Source of the DNA: Gammaproteobacteria bacterium
GTDB taxonomy: Bacteria; Pseudomonadota; Gammaproteobacteria; SG8-11
DNA length: 17,234 nucleotides
Assembly: GCA_016200445.1 (NCBI GenBank)
Contig: JACQEQ010000220.1
Location: 1 to 17,234 of the forward strand
Direction of reading: 5' to 3'
Shown: in pieces, positions 1 through 8,176 of the stretch
Layout: each line of letters begins with the position of its first letter
How positions within the stretch are numbered: the stretch's first letter is position 1
Program-made: the position numbers and the translations under genes
The notes under the pieces: generated by a model
Told to the model about the DNA's origin: nothing
Database searches by the model: none
Seen by the model: the letters and a program-made list of their open reading frames with translations, nothing else

Positions 1-670
1 CCGAAATCGACAACCCCCCAAGCACGTGTCCGTTTGCATCGTGAATCAACGTGCCAATGCAACCTACACCCATCTCAGCTTCTTCGTTGTCATAGGCATA
101 GCCCTGTTGCGCGCACTCTGCTGCACTTTTTTTCAGTAGCGTAGCTTTAGTGATGGTATTGGCTGTGTAACGCGGCAACCCGGTGCGGCGTGCGTAACCG
201 GTGCAGGCGTCGGCACCCAGCTCACCCAACATGAGCTTCCCCACGGCGGTCATGTGCAACGGTGCACGGCTACCGATGACTTGTTCAACACGCATCATGC
301 GATTGGGCACGGCACGCTCGATGTACACCACTTCATCGCCCTCGCGTACGGTGAGATTAACCGTCTCGCTGACCTGATCGCGCAATAACTCCATCACCGG
401 ACGTGCGGCATCGCGCAGATCCAACGCCGCTGCTGCGTGCCCCGCCATGCGCCGAAATACACCGCCGACACGATAGTAACCGCGACTATCGCGCTCAATC
501 CAAGCATGCGCCAGCAACGCGGAAAGGATGCGAAACGTTGTCGATGTATGCAGGCGGGTGTGTGCGGACAGGTATTTCAAATTCGCTGCATCGGGCTGAC
601 TGGCAATGGTCTGCAGCAACAGCATGGCGCGGTCCAGCACCTGGATTGAGGATTGGCGTTCGATGCTCAT
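1..670 (-). CDS. IclR-family transcriptional regulator (3' end cut by window edge)
   Basis: About 223 residues are visible, read from an ATG at 670 to the left edge, so the C-terminus lies outside the window. Residues ~5-70 form an IclR-type winged helix-turn-helix (starts MSIERQSSIQVLDRAMLLL; recognition-helix region around HTSTTFRILSALL). The rest is the IclR effector-binding domain, with the typical segments APLHMTAVGKLML and, near the edge, DNEEAEMGVGCIGTLIHDA. The ATG is chosen because GGTGAGA sits just upstream and the next upstream ATG (681) runs into a stop within five codons. The gene is divergent from the TPP enzyme/kinase/glcDEF operon with a 95-bp gap. Family members commonly control such a neighbouring catabolic operon in response to a pathway metabolite. 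That this one does so is inference, and its ligand is unknown. Confidence 0.93.
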   Translation of the reverse strand, partial: MSIERQSSIQVLDRAMLLLQTIASQPDAANLKYLSAHTRLHTSTTFRILSALLAHAWIERDSRGYYRVGGVFRRMAGHAAAALDLRDAARPVMELLRDQVSETVNLTVREGDEVVYIERAVPNRMMRVEQVIGSRAPLHMTAVGKLMLGELGADACTGYARRTGLPRYTANTITKATLLKKSAAECAQQGYAYDNEEAEMGVGCIGTLIHDANGHVLGGLSIS

Positions 671-708
671 ATTCTCACCATGTGGAAACGATTCTGTATT
701 GTGAGAAT
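671..708. promoter_or_regulatory. Candidate operator in the divergent iclR / TPP-enzyme intergenic region
   Basis: ATTCTCAC at 671-678 and GTGAGAAT at 701-708 are perfect 8-bp inverted repeats separated by 22 bp. A third ATTCT at 691-695 forms a closer pair with AGAAT at 704-708. The left arm overlaps the Shine-Dalgarno of the IclR gene, a position suited to autoregulation. IclR proteins bind palindromes between divergent genes, so a role as their operator is plausible. No binding is shown by sequence alone. Confidence 0.4.
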
Positions 709-753
709 AAGGTACCCGATGTTAACTTGATCGCCAAGCACAATTTCGCATAC

Positions 754-757
754 GGAG
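754..757 (+). promoter_or_regulatory. Shine-Dalgarno that decides the start of the TPP enzyme
   Basis: GGAG lies 8 nt before the ATG at 766. The reading frame stays open upstream to 403, but that part overlaps the IclR gene antisense, has no family-like sequence and lacks a comparable ribosome binding site. The 766 start is therefore preferred. Confidence 0.7.
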
Positions 758-765
758 TGACCGTC

Positions 766-2970
766 ATGAACCAGGCCGCAACTGAACAGCCCGCATTCTG
801 CGCAGGGATCGATTACTTTGGCGCAGCCTGGCCGGAGTTCGACGCGCATACCGCCACCGCAGTCATCGGATCGAACAAAAAATCCATCACCGATCCCACG
901 GATGCGCGCGCCGTCTACCAAACCCTGCTGGCTGCCGATGCGTTGCGCTATCTCACCCTGCAAGTCACGGGTGCAAAAGCCTCTGGCCACCCTGGCGGCT
1001 TTGCCTCGAGCGCAGAAGCCTACGCAACGCTGGTCATGCTCGGCCACACCAACATCCTGACTGAAGTCGGTCACCATGCCCCGGGCTTTTACAGCGCAAT
1101 GTTCCTCGACACGTCGCTGGAACACATGGGCATCAACACCGTGCAGGACATGCGTGAGCGCTTCCGCGAGCAACATGGCCTGCTCGGACATTTGTCCGGT
1201 GCGATCCCCGGCATTCTTGCGCCCGCAGGCCCGCTCGGGCAGGGCCAGCATTTCGCAATGGCCGGCGCCTTACTACATCCGGGCACACTGTTCCCGTTCA
1301 CACTCGGCGATGGCGGCATGGGCGAACCGTACGTCCTGTCATCGATGCTGCATTTCAATACCGCCTACCCCAAAGCGACTAATTTCTTGCCGGTTCTCAT
1401 CTGGAATGGCTATTCGCAAGAACACCATTCAATGGTGTCCACCATGAGCGACCAGGACATGATCAATTATTGGGCAGGTCACGGCTTCAAGAACATCGTA
1501 CTGGTGAATGCGAAAGATTTTGACGATTCCGGTCAAGACGGGGCCTATGTTGACAGTTCCTATTTTTCATTGAAGCAGCGGCTTGCGTTTACCCAGGCAG
1601 TACTCGGCGGAATGGACCGCGCCGCGCGCGCCGCGCTGGATGGCGCGCTGTCATGCTTCATCGTTAAACAGCTCAAAGGTTCTGGGGTACACGCCACCGG
1701 CGCCAAGTCACATAACTTGTATCCGGCGGATACCCTGGACAAACAACACATGCGCGATGCCCTGATACGCCGCGCATTACCAGTGCAGGCATGGCAAATC
1801 GTGCGCGATAATTTCTCGCGCGCCGGCGGCGGTCCGGCGGCAAAAACTGTCGTGACCGAAAAAGTTTTGCAGATTGCCGCCCTCGGTAAACTCCCGATGA
1901 CGGATTTCGCGCTCGGCGACAAACACGTGCCGTCCACCGCCATGGGCATGCTGGTCGGCGCAGTGGCGAACGCCGATCCGCGCTACCTGGTGAGCAACGC
2001 CGACGGCAACGAAGCGTCCGGCATGAAAAATATCAACGCGGCGATGCACATCCGTCATCCCACGGCGGATGGCCTGTATCACCAAGGTCCGAACGGCCGC
2101 GTATATGAGCCGTTGAACGAAGACGCCTGTGCCGGTTTAGCGGCTGGTCTTGCGTTGTTCGGTTCGCGCGCGCTGTGGTTGTCGTATGAAAGTTTTGCCA
2201 TTAACGGCCTGCCGATTATCCAGACGGTGACACAGGCGATGGCCGAATTGCGCCGCAAAACACCGTCCATCGTTTGCATGTACACCGCCGGGGCGCTGGA
2301 ACAAGGCCGCAATGGTTGGACACACCAGCGTCCAGAAGTAGAGAACTACTTCGCGGCGATGATGCGCAACGGCAATGTCTACCCGTTGTTTCCCTGCGAT
2401 GCCAACTCGATTCAAACGGCATACGCGTGGGCGACGCAGAGTAGTAACAAAGGCGTAGCGATCTTCGCTTCGAAAAGCCCGCTACCCATTTACACCTCGC
2501 TCGCCGGCAGTCAACGCGCGCTCGACGATGGCGCCATCACACTTTATGAGAGCACCTGCGGCAAGCGCACGGTGGTACTCGCCGCCAATGGCGACATGGT
2601 GTTTCTGCCCATCTTCGCAGCGAAAGATACGCTGGAAAACCAGGGCTTTCGCGTACGCATCGTCGCCGTAGTCAATCCGCGCCGGCTGTATCGCCCCGCT
2701 GATGTGGCCTGGGACACGGTATCCGAGCCTGACAATAAGTTTCTCGACGAACTCCAATTCAATGCTCTGTTCGATGGTTATGCGTTGATTGCGATCAGCG
2801 GTGGCCCGAGCGCGTGCCTGGAACCGGTACTGCTGCGCACGCGCGCCGTAAAACGCGACACGCTCTGCTGGAAGCGCGGCGAGACCACGGCATCGCCGAA
2901 CGAACTGATGGCCTTCAATGGGTTGACGGCGGAAATGATTGCTGCGCGGGCGACCCAGGTGGCGGGCTAA
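766..2970 (+). CDS. Thiamine-diphosphate-dependent transketolase/phosphoketolase-like enzyme
   Basis: A 734-residue protein of the TPP-dependent transketolase/phosphoketolase superfamily. Residues ~60-230 hold the pyrophosphate domain. It has a transketolase-style GHPGG (74-78), an H-H-A-P-G-F-Y segment (103-109), a PLGQGQHFAMAG stretch (~156-167) and the TPP/Mg2+ motif starting GDG (181-183) and ending at N214 in LPVLIWNGY. That last stretch resembles the LP-L-x-x-NGY of phosphoketolases. The second half also looks like phosphoketolase: LNED (~450), where E is the likely TPP N1' glutamate, then SYESFAINGLP (~475) and NGWTHQRPE (~515). At 734 residues it is slightly shorter than classical phosphoketolases (about 790-820) and longer than transketolases (about 660). 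Some relatives are named transketolase or 'xylulose 5-phosphate 3-epimerase', a label that does not fit TPP chemistry. First gene of the operon. Cleavage or transfer of a two-carbon ketol unit is likely; the substrate is not evident. Confidence 0.85.
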   Translation: MNQAATEQPAFCAGIDYFGAAWPEFDAHTATAVIGSNKKSITDPTDARAVYQTLLAADALRYLTLQVTGAKASGHPGGFASSAEAYATLVMLGHTNILTEVGHHAPGFYSAMFLDTSLEHMGINTVQDMRERFREQHGLLGHLSGAIPGILAPAGPLGQGQHFAMAGALLHPGTLFPFTLGDGGMGEPYVLSSMLHFNTAYPKATNFLPVLIWNGYSQEHHSMVSTMSDQDMINYWAGHGFKNIVLVNAKDFDDSGQDGAYVDSSYFSLKQRLAFTQAVLGGMDRAARAALDGALSCFIVKQLKGSGVHATGAKSHNLYPADTLDKQHMRDALIRRALPVQAWQIVRDNFSRAGGGPAAKTVVTEKVLQIAALGKLPMTDFALGDKHVPSTAMGMLVGAVANADPRYLVSNADGNEASGMKNINAAMHIRHPTADGLYHQGPNGRVYEPLNEDACAGLAAGLALFGSRALWLSYESFAINGLPIIQTVTQAMAELRRKTPSIVCMYTAGALEQGRNGWTHQRPEVENYFAAMMRNGNVYPLFPCDANSIQTAYAWATQSSNKGVAIFASKSPLPIYTSLAGSQRALDDGAITLYESTCGKRTVVLAANGDMVFLPIFAAKDTLENQGFRVRIVAVVNPRRLYRPADVAWDTVSEPDNKFLDELQFNALFDGYALIAISGGPSACLEPVLLRTRAVKRDTLCWKRGETTASPNELMAFNGLTAEMIAARATQVAG

Positions 2971-3074
2971 CTCGAAGTCGCATTCGCTTGCAATAAGGCC
3001 ACGGACCGCCGACGGCAACGTAGTACGGTAAGGACAGTCAACGCAACGTTCCATTCAACGCGACTGGGAATTCC

Positions 3075-4418
3075 ATGTCCACCACCAAAATCATTGTCCT
3101 CGACGACGACCCGACCGGCTCGCAAACCGTGCACAGCTGCCTGCTGCTCATGCACTGGGATGAAGCCACGCTACGCGAGGCGCTCAACGACGCCGCACCG
3201 CTGTTTTTTATCCTCACCAACACGCGCGCCATGGATGCCACGCAAGCCGCACAGGTTACACGCGCGGTGTGCCGTAATTTACGTACCGTGCTTGACATTA
3301 TGCAGCACGAGGATCAGGCGATTGACCCGATAGTCGTCAGTCGATCGGACTCCACGTTGCGCGGCCACTATCCCGTGGAAAACGACGTCATTGCGCAGGA
3401 GCTCGGCCCCTTTGACGCACATTTTCTAGTCCCTGCTTTTTTCGAAGCCGGTCGCGTCACCCGCGATAGTGTGCACTACCTGCGTGTGGATGCGGCCTGG
3501 GTGCCGGTGCATCAAACCGAATTTGCGCGCGACTCGATCTTTGCTTACCAGCATAGTTACCTGCCTGATTACGTCGAAGAAAAAACCCAAGGGCGTATTC
3601 GCGCGAACCAGGTGCAGCGCTTTACGCTTGCCGATCTGCGTGGCGGCCTCCATGCACGTTTGCGTACGCTGAACGGCAATGTCTGCTGTGTGGTGGATGC
3701 AGAACAAGCATCCGACCTGGATTATTTCTGTGCCGCGCTGAAAGACAACATGAGCTCCGCCATGCACGGCAAACGCTTTCTTTTCCGCAGCGCGGCGAGT
3801 TTGCTAACCTCGCTGGCGCAGCTACCCCCGCAACCGGTGTCCGCGCAAAACATGGGGCAATGGACGCGTGCGGGAAAACCTGGTGCGGTGATCGTGGGAT
3901 CACACGTTACTAAGACGACCGCGCAGCTGAACTTATTATTGCAACAACCCGGCGCCATGGGAGTCGAGCTGGATGTGGACCGCTTGCCGAAGGAGCGTGC
4001 GGCGTTATTACACGAAGTGTTACAGCGCATCGATACGAACCATCACAAGGGCCTCACGAGCGTGGTGTACACGAGCCGACTCGAACGAAGTTTTGCCACG
4101 CCGGGCGAACGCTTCGCATTCGGCGCTCAGGTGGCTGGCGTATTGATGGACATCGAACAGCAGTTGCCGCGTGACCTTGGTTTTCTCATCAGCAAAGGCG
4201 GAATCACTTCGAACGATACGCTCAGCACCGGTCTGGCATTGCGCACCGCGCGCCTGCTGGGGCAGATATTACCCGGCGTATCGATGGTATGCTGCCCGGC
4301 GAATCATCCACGCTATCCAGATCTTCCGGTAGTGATCTTCCCCGGTAACGTCGGCGATGAGAATGCGTTGGCGACCGTATACAATCGGCTGTCACAGCCC
4401 ACACTCAAACGTTCATGA
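3075..4418 (+). CDS. Four-carbon acid sugar kinase family protein (DUF1537)
   Basis: 447 residues, with the two-domain layout of the family. The N-terminal substrate domain opens with LDDDPTGSQTVH (~9-20) and includes FILTNTRAM (~44-52) and SRSDSTLRGHYPVE (~87-100). The C-terminal nucleotide domain has GAVIVGSHVTKTT (~275), KGGITSNDT (~374) and VIFPGNVGD (~418-427). Characterised relatives (DtnK, OtnK) phosphorylate D-threonate or 3-oxo-tetronates with ATP. The PANHPRYPDLPVVIFPGNVGD ending is closer to a subfamily also found fused to an aldolase in plants, so the exact substrate cannot be transferred. The 104-bp gap before it has no clear terminator, and its stop overlaps the glcD start by ATGA, so it belongs to the same operon. 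It probably phosphorylates a C4 sugar acid or keto-acid feeding the neighbouring TPP enzyme (inference). Confidence 0.88.
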   Translation: MSTTKIIVLDDDPTGSQTVHSCLLLMHWDEATLREALNDAAPLFFILTNTRAMDATQAAQVTRAVCRNLRTVLDIMQHEDQAIDPIVVSRSDSTLRGHYPVENDVIAQELGPFDAHFLVPAFFEAGRVTRDSVHYLRVDAAWVPVHQTEFARDSIFAYQHSYLPDYVEEKTQGRIRANQVQRFTLADLRGGLHARLRTLNGNVCCVVDAEQASDLDYFCAALKDNMSSAMHGKRFLFRSAASLLTSLAQLPPQPVSAQNMGQWTRAGKPGAVIVGSHVTKTTAQLNLLLQQPGAMGVELDVDRLPKERAALLHEVLQRIDTNHHKGLTSVVYTSRLERSFATPGERFAFGAQVAGVLMDIEQQLPRDLGFLISKGGITSNDTLSTGLALRTARLLGQILPGVSMVCCPANHPRYPDLPVVIFPGNVGDENALATVYNRLSQPTLKRS

Positions 4419-5884
4419 CCACCCATAGCGCTCAAACAACGACGATTATTCCAAAGCTACGCGACCTACTACCCGCACATGCGGTACTCGCCACGAATGA
4501 AGAATTACGCCCGTATGAATGCGATGGATTATCTGCGTATCGTCAGGTGCCGCTGGTTGTCGTGCTGCCTGAAAATGTAGAGCAGGTACAAGCGGTCGTA
4601 CGGCTGTGTTACCGGCACGGTGTTCCAATCGTCGCGCGCGGCGCGGGCACGGGTCTGTCGGGAGGCGCACTACCACTTGCAAACGGCGTGCTGTTGTCGC
4701 TGGCCAAACTCAATCGCATTATTGAAATCGATCTGCACAATCGCAGCGCGCGCGTTGAACCTGGGGTACGCAATCTCGCCATTTCGCAAGCGGCCGCTCC
4801 GCACGGTCTTTACTACGCGCCCGACCCCTCGTCGCAGATCGCATGCAGCATCGGCGGCAACGTGGCGGAAAATTCCGGCGGCGTGCATTGTTTGAAATAC
4901 GGCCTGACGGTGCACAACATTCTCAAGCTCAAGGTCGTGCTCGCAGACGGCGAAATTGTCACGCTCGGCAGCGATGCCTGCGATAGCGCCGGTTACGATC
5001 TGCTTGCATTGTTCACCGGCTCCGAAGGTTTGCTCGGTATCGTGGTCGAAGTCACCGTGCGCCTGTTGCCCAAACCCGAACGCACGCAAGTGCTACTGGC
5101 CGCTTATGCATCGGTGGCTGCCGCCGGTCAAACCGTGAGCACCATCATCGGCGCAGGCATCATCCCGGCGGGCTTGGAAATGATGGATCAATTGGCGATC
5201 CGTGCGGCAGAAGATTTTGTGCACGTGGGATACCCGACCGATGCGGCGGCGATTTTGCTGTGTGAAGTCGACGGCACCAATGAAGAAGTATCGGAGCATG
5301 TCGCGACCATTCGCAACATCATGCTGGCACAGGGTGCAACCACAGTACGCACCGCAATTGACGACCAGGAAAGCGCGCTGTTGTGGAAGGGACGCAAAGC
5401 AGCGTTTCCGGCGGTAGGCCGACTCGCGCCGGATTACTACTGCATGGACGGCACCATCCCGCGCCGCTGCCTGCCACAGGTACTCGACGAAATCGAACAC
5501 CTATCGAAAGAATATGATTTACGCGTCGCCAATGTGTTCCATGCGGGCGACGGCAACCTGCATCCATTAATTCTTTACGATGCCAATCGCTCCGGCGAAC
5601 TGCACCGCGCCGAACAATTCGGCGCGCGCATTTTGGAGCTGTGCGTGCGCGTTGGCGGCACCATTACCGGCGAACACGGCGTGGGCATTGAAAAGCTCGA
5701 CGCCATGTGCGTCATGTTTCAACCCACCGAATTAACGCAATTTTTTTCAGTAAAAAACGCCTTCGATCCGCACGGCCTACTCAACCCCGGCAAAGCCATT
5801 CCCAGCTTGCATCGCTGCGCCGAACTGGGCGCAATGCACGTGCATCGCGGCCAAGTGCCATTTCCCGACATTGAGAGATTTTAG
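4415..5884 (+). CDS. glcD: FAD-linked glycolate oxidase subunit GlcD
   Basis: 489 residues, the usual length of GlcD. A PCMH-type FAD-binding domain covers ~45-225, with ARGAGTGLSGG (~74-84), DPSSQIACSIGGNVAENSGG (~139-158) and FTGSEGLLGI. A FAD-linked oxidase C-terminal domain follows, with VFHAGDGNLHP (~374-384), TGEHGVGIEK (~418-427) and a terminal NPGK. Metal- and substrate-site residues of the family (H in FHAGDGNLHP, H in GEHGVG) are present. GlcD is the flavin subunit that oxidises glycolate, and in relatives D-lactate or other 2-hydroxy acids, to the 2-oxo acid. It passes electrons through GlcF to the respiratory chain at the inner membrane. The start ATG overlaps the kinase stop (ATGA), and glcE begins on the base after its stop, indicating strong coupling. 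Substrate could be a longer 2-hydroxy acid given the kinase next door. Confidence 0.95.
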   Translation: MTTHSAQTTTIIPKLRDLLPAHAVLATNEELRPYECDGLSAYRQVPLVVVLPENVEQVQAVVRLCYRHGVPIVARGAGTGLSGGALPLANGVLLSLAKLNRIIEIDLHNRSARVEPGVRNLAISQAAAPHGLYYAPDPSSQIACSIGGNVAENSGGVHCLKYGLTVHNILKLKVVLADGEIVTLGSDACDSAGYDLLALFTGSEGLLGIVVEVTVRLLPKPERTQVLLAAYASVAAAGQTVSTIIGAGIIPAGLEMMDQLAIRAAEDFVHVGYPTDAAAILLCEVDGTNEEVSEHVATIRNIMLAQGATTVRTAIDDQESALLWKGRKAAFPAVGRLAPDYYCMDGTIPRRCLPQVLDEIEHLSKEYDLRVANVFHAGDGNLHPLILYDANRSGELHRAEQFGARILELCVRVGGTITGEHGVGIEKLDAMCVMFQPTELTQFFSVKNAFDPHGLLNPGKAIPSLHRCAELGAMHVHRGQVPFPDIERF

Positions 5885-6943
5885 ATGAATGCCGATCAAA
5901 CCGATGCACTCATCAACACGGTACGCGCTGCTATTGCGGCGCGGCGCGCGTTACGCATTATCGGCGGCAATACAAAAGCCTTTCTGGGACGCGCAACGGG
6001 CATTGCCGACACGCTCTCGACGGCTGGACATCGGGGCATCATCAACTATGAACCGCAGGAACTGGTCATCACTGCGCGTGCCGGCACGCCAGTGCTTGAA
6101 ATCGAAACTGCTCTGGCACAACACGGACAAATGCTGGCGTTTGAACCGCCACACTACGGCGACCACGCGACCTTGGGCGGCACCATCGCATGCAACCTGT
6201 CCGGACCGCGGCGGCCCTACGCCGGCGCGGCGCGCGACTTTGTGCTGGGCGTCGAAATCATCAATGGTCACGGCGACCGCTTACGCTTCGGGGGCCAGGT
6301 CATGAAAAATGTCGCCGGTTACGATGTCGCGCGCCTGATGACCGGAGCGTACGGCACGCTGGGCGTTCTATTAAATGTCACGCTCAAGGTGTTACCGCGC
6401 GCGGTTGCGTCGCTGACCGTGCATCACGAAACCTCGCTAACCGCTGCCATTGAACAAATGAATATCTGGGCCGGTCAACCCTTGCCGATTACAGCGACCG
6501 CGTTTGATGGTGCGGGGTTATCCACGCGCTTAGAAGGTACCGAAACCGCCGTGCGTGCCGCACGCTTAAAACTCGGCGGCGAACTTGAAACACGCGAAGA
6601 TTACTGGCTTTCAGTACGTGAACACACACATGGTTTTTTCCACGACACGCGTCCGTTATGGCGGCTTGCGCTGCCACCCGCAAGCGCGCCACTGGCGCTC
6701 AATGGAAAATATTTTGTGGAATGGAACGGCGCCTTGCGCTGGCTGTACTCCGACACTACTGCAGAACAAGTACGTGCAGCGGCGCTGCAGCACGGCGGCC
6801 ATGCAACCCTGTTACGTGCCCAACAACGCAATGAGGCATTTCATCCTCTGCCTGCACCCTTGGCGCAACTGCATCGCAAGGTGAAAGCCGCGTTCGATCC
6901 GCACGCAATTTTTAATCCTGGCCGCCTCTACGCAGAATTTTAA
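5885..6943 (+). CDS. glcE: Glycolate oxidase FAD-binding subunit GlcE
   Basis: 352 residues, typical for GlcE. It has a PCMH FAD-binding fold in the first ~170 residues, with ATLGGTIACNLSGPRRP (~94-110), GQVMKNVAGYDVARLM (~137-152) and YGTLGVLLNVTLKVLP (~157-172). These are GlcE hallmarks, and the long GlcD C-terminal domain is absent. A short C-terminal piece ends in FDPHAIFNPGRLY, matching the end of FAD-linked oxidases. GlcE is required together with GlcD and GlcF for glycolate dehydrogenase activity. The ATG directly follows the TAG of glcD with no spacer, so translation is probably coupled. glcF follows after 3 nt. Nothing looks truncated. Confidence 0.94.
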   Translation: MNADQTDALINTVRAAIAARRALRIIGGNTKAFLGRATGIADTLSTAGHRGIINYEPQELVITARAGTPVLEIETALAQHGQMLAFEPPHYGDHATLGGTIACNLSGPRRPYAGAARDFVLGVEIINGHGDRLRFGGQVMKNVAGYDVARLMTGAYGTLGVLLNVTLKVLPRAVASLTVHHETSLTAAIEQMNIWAGQPLPITATAFDGAGLSTRLEGTETAVRAARLKLGGELETREDYWLSVREHTHGFFHDTRPLWRLALPPASAPLALNGKYFVEWNGALRWLYSDTTAEQVRAAALQHGGHATLLRAQQRNEAFHPLPAPLAQLHRKVKAAFDPHAIFNPGRLYAEF

Positions 6944-6946
6944 AAC

Positions 6947-8161
6947 ATGCAAACTTCGCTGCTTGAATCCATCCGTAACACTGCATCAGGCCGCGAGGCC
7001 GATGCGATTCTGCGCAGCTGCGTGCATTGCGGATTTTGTAATGCGACCTGCCCGACTTATCAATTGCTGGGCGATGAACTCGACGGGCCGCGTGGGCGTA
7101 TCTATCTGATCAAGCAAATGCTGGAAGGCCAGCCCGTCACTACACATACGCAGTCGCATCTGGATCGCTGCCTGACTTGCCGCGCCTGCGAAACCACCTG
7201 CCCGTCGGGGGTGCGCTATGCACGGCTGGCAGAAATTGGTAAAGACCTGGTTGAACAACAGGTGTCGCGCCCGCTCACCCAACGCCTGCTGCGGCGCGTA
7301 TTGCTCGCGTTACTCCCTTACCCGCAACGTTTTGCCGGGTTGTTAGCGGTTGCACGCGGCCTGCGCCCGCTGTTACCGGCGGTGTTGGCGCGTAAAATTC
7401 CACGCCAGGAAGTAATCCCAACGTGGCCGGCACGCCAACACACACGCCGCATGCTGGTACTCGAAGGCTGCGTACAACGCGGCGCCACACCGCAAGTGAA
7501 TGCCAGCACAGCGCGCGTGCTTGACACTTTAGGCATCAGCTTGCTGCGGGCTCCGCAAGCAGGCTGCTGTGGTGCGGTGAGTGCTCATCTGCAAGCACAC
7601 CATGCAGCGTTGGATTTTATGCGACGTAACATCGACGCCTGGTGGCCCTACATTGAGGCGGGCGCCGAAGCCATTGTCACAACTGCGTCTGGGTGTGGCG
7701 TGGTCGTCAAAGACTACGGCGCCTATTTGCGCGATGACCCGAATTACAGCAGCAAAGCGGCACGCGTAAGTGCGTTGGCGCGCGATGTCAGCGAAGTTGT
7801 GGCGGGCGAAGATTTATCGAAATTGCAAAAATCATCGAATTCGCGCATTGCCTTTCACGCACCCTGCACACTGCAACACGGGCAAAAAATCACCGGGAAA
7901 GTTGAAAATATTTTGCAACGCTGCGGCTATGTCTTAACGCCGGTTGCAAACGCGCATCTGTGCTGCGGCTCGGCGGGCACTTACTCGATCCTGCAAGCGG
8001 AATTATCCCAACGCCTGCTCGCCGATAAACTCAACGCTTTGCAAAGTTCTGCACCGGCAATAATCGCGACCGCGAATATCGGCTGCCAGTTACATCTCGC
8101 ATCGCAGGCACAGGTCCCGGTGAAACATTGGATTGAATTGCTGGACGGCGGATTACAATAA
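6947..8161 (+). CDS. glcF: Glycolate oxidase iron-sulfur subunit GlcF
   Basis: 404 residues, the normal GlcF length. Two 4Fe-4S ferredoxin motifs are clear: C25, C28, C31 with C35 (CVHCGFCNATCP), and C75, C78, C81 with C85 (CLTCRACETTCP). Two CCG (DUF224) cysteine-rich domains follow, with GCCGAVSAHL (~207) and HAPCTLQHGQ...LCCGSAGTY (~305-345), presumed to hold a further cluster or to dock the quinone pathway. It carries electrons from GlcD/GlcE to the membrane quinone pool. The gene starts 3 nt after the glcE stop without a good Shine-Dalgarno, as expected for coupled translation. It is the last gene of the operon and converges on gspE 15 nt further on. No malate synthase or glcG follows, unlike the E. 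coli glc operon. Confidence 0.95.
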   Translation: MQTSLLESIRNTASGREADAILRSCVHCGFCNATCPTYQLLGDELDGPRGRIYLIKQMLEGQPVTTHTQSHLDRCLTCRACETTCPSGVRYARLAEIGKDLVEQQVSRPLTQRLLRRVLLALLPYPQRFAGLLAVARGLRPLLPAVLARKIPRQEVIPTWPARQHTRRMLVLEGCVQRGATPQVNASTARVLDTLGISLLRAPQAGCCGAVSAHLQAHHAALDFMRRNIDAWWPYIEAGAEAIVTTASGCGVVVKDYGAYLRDDPNYSSKAARVSALARDVSEVVAGEDLSKLQKSSNSRIAFHAPCTLQHGQKITGKVENILQRCGYVLTPVANAHLCCGSAGTYSILQAELSQRLLADKLNALQSSAPAIIATANIGCQLHLASQAQVPVKHWIELLDGGLQ

Positions 8162-8176
8162 CTACCGGGTAGCTCG

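Noticed and set aside
403..765. Upstream extension of the TPP enzyme reading frame
   Set aside because: It overlaps the IclR gene antisense, has no family-like sequence and lacks a good ribosome binding site. ATG 766 has GGAG at the right distance.
8162..8176. Small palindrome CTACC-G-GGTAG between glcF and gspE
   Set aside because: A 5-bp stem with a 1-nt centre cannot form a hairpin loop, and no T-run follows. Not called as a terminator.
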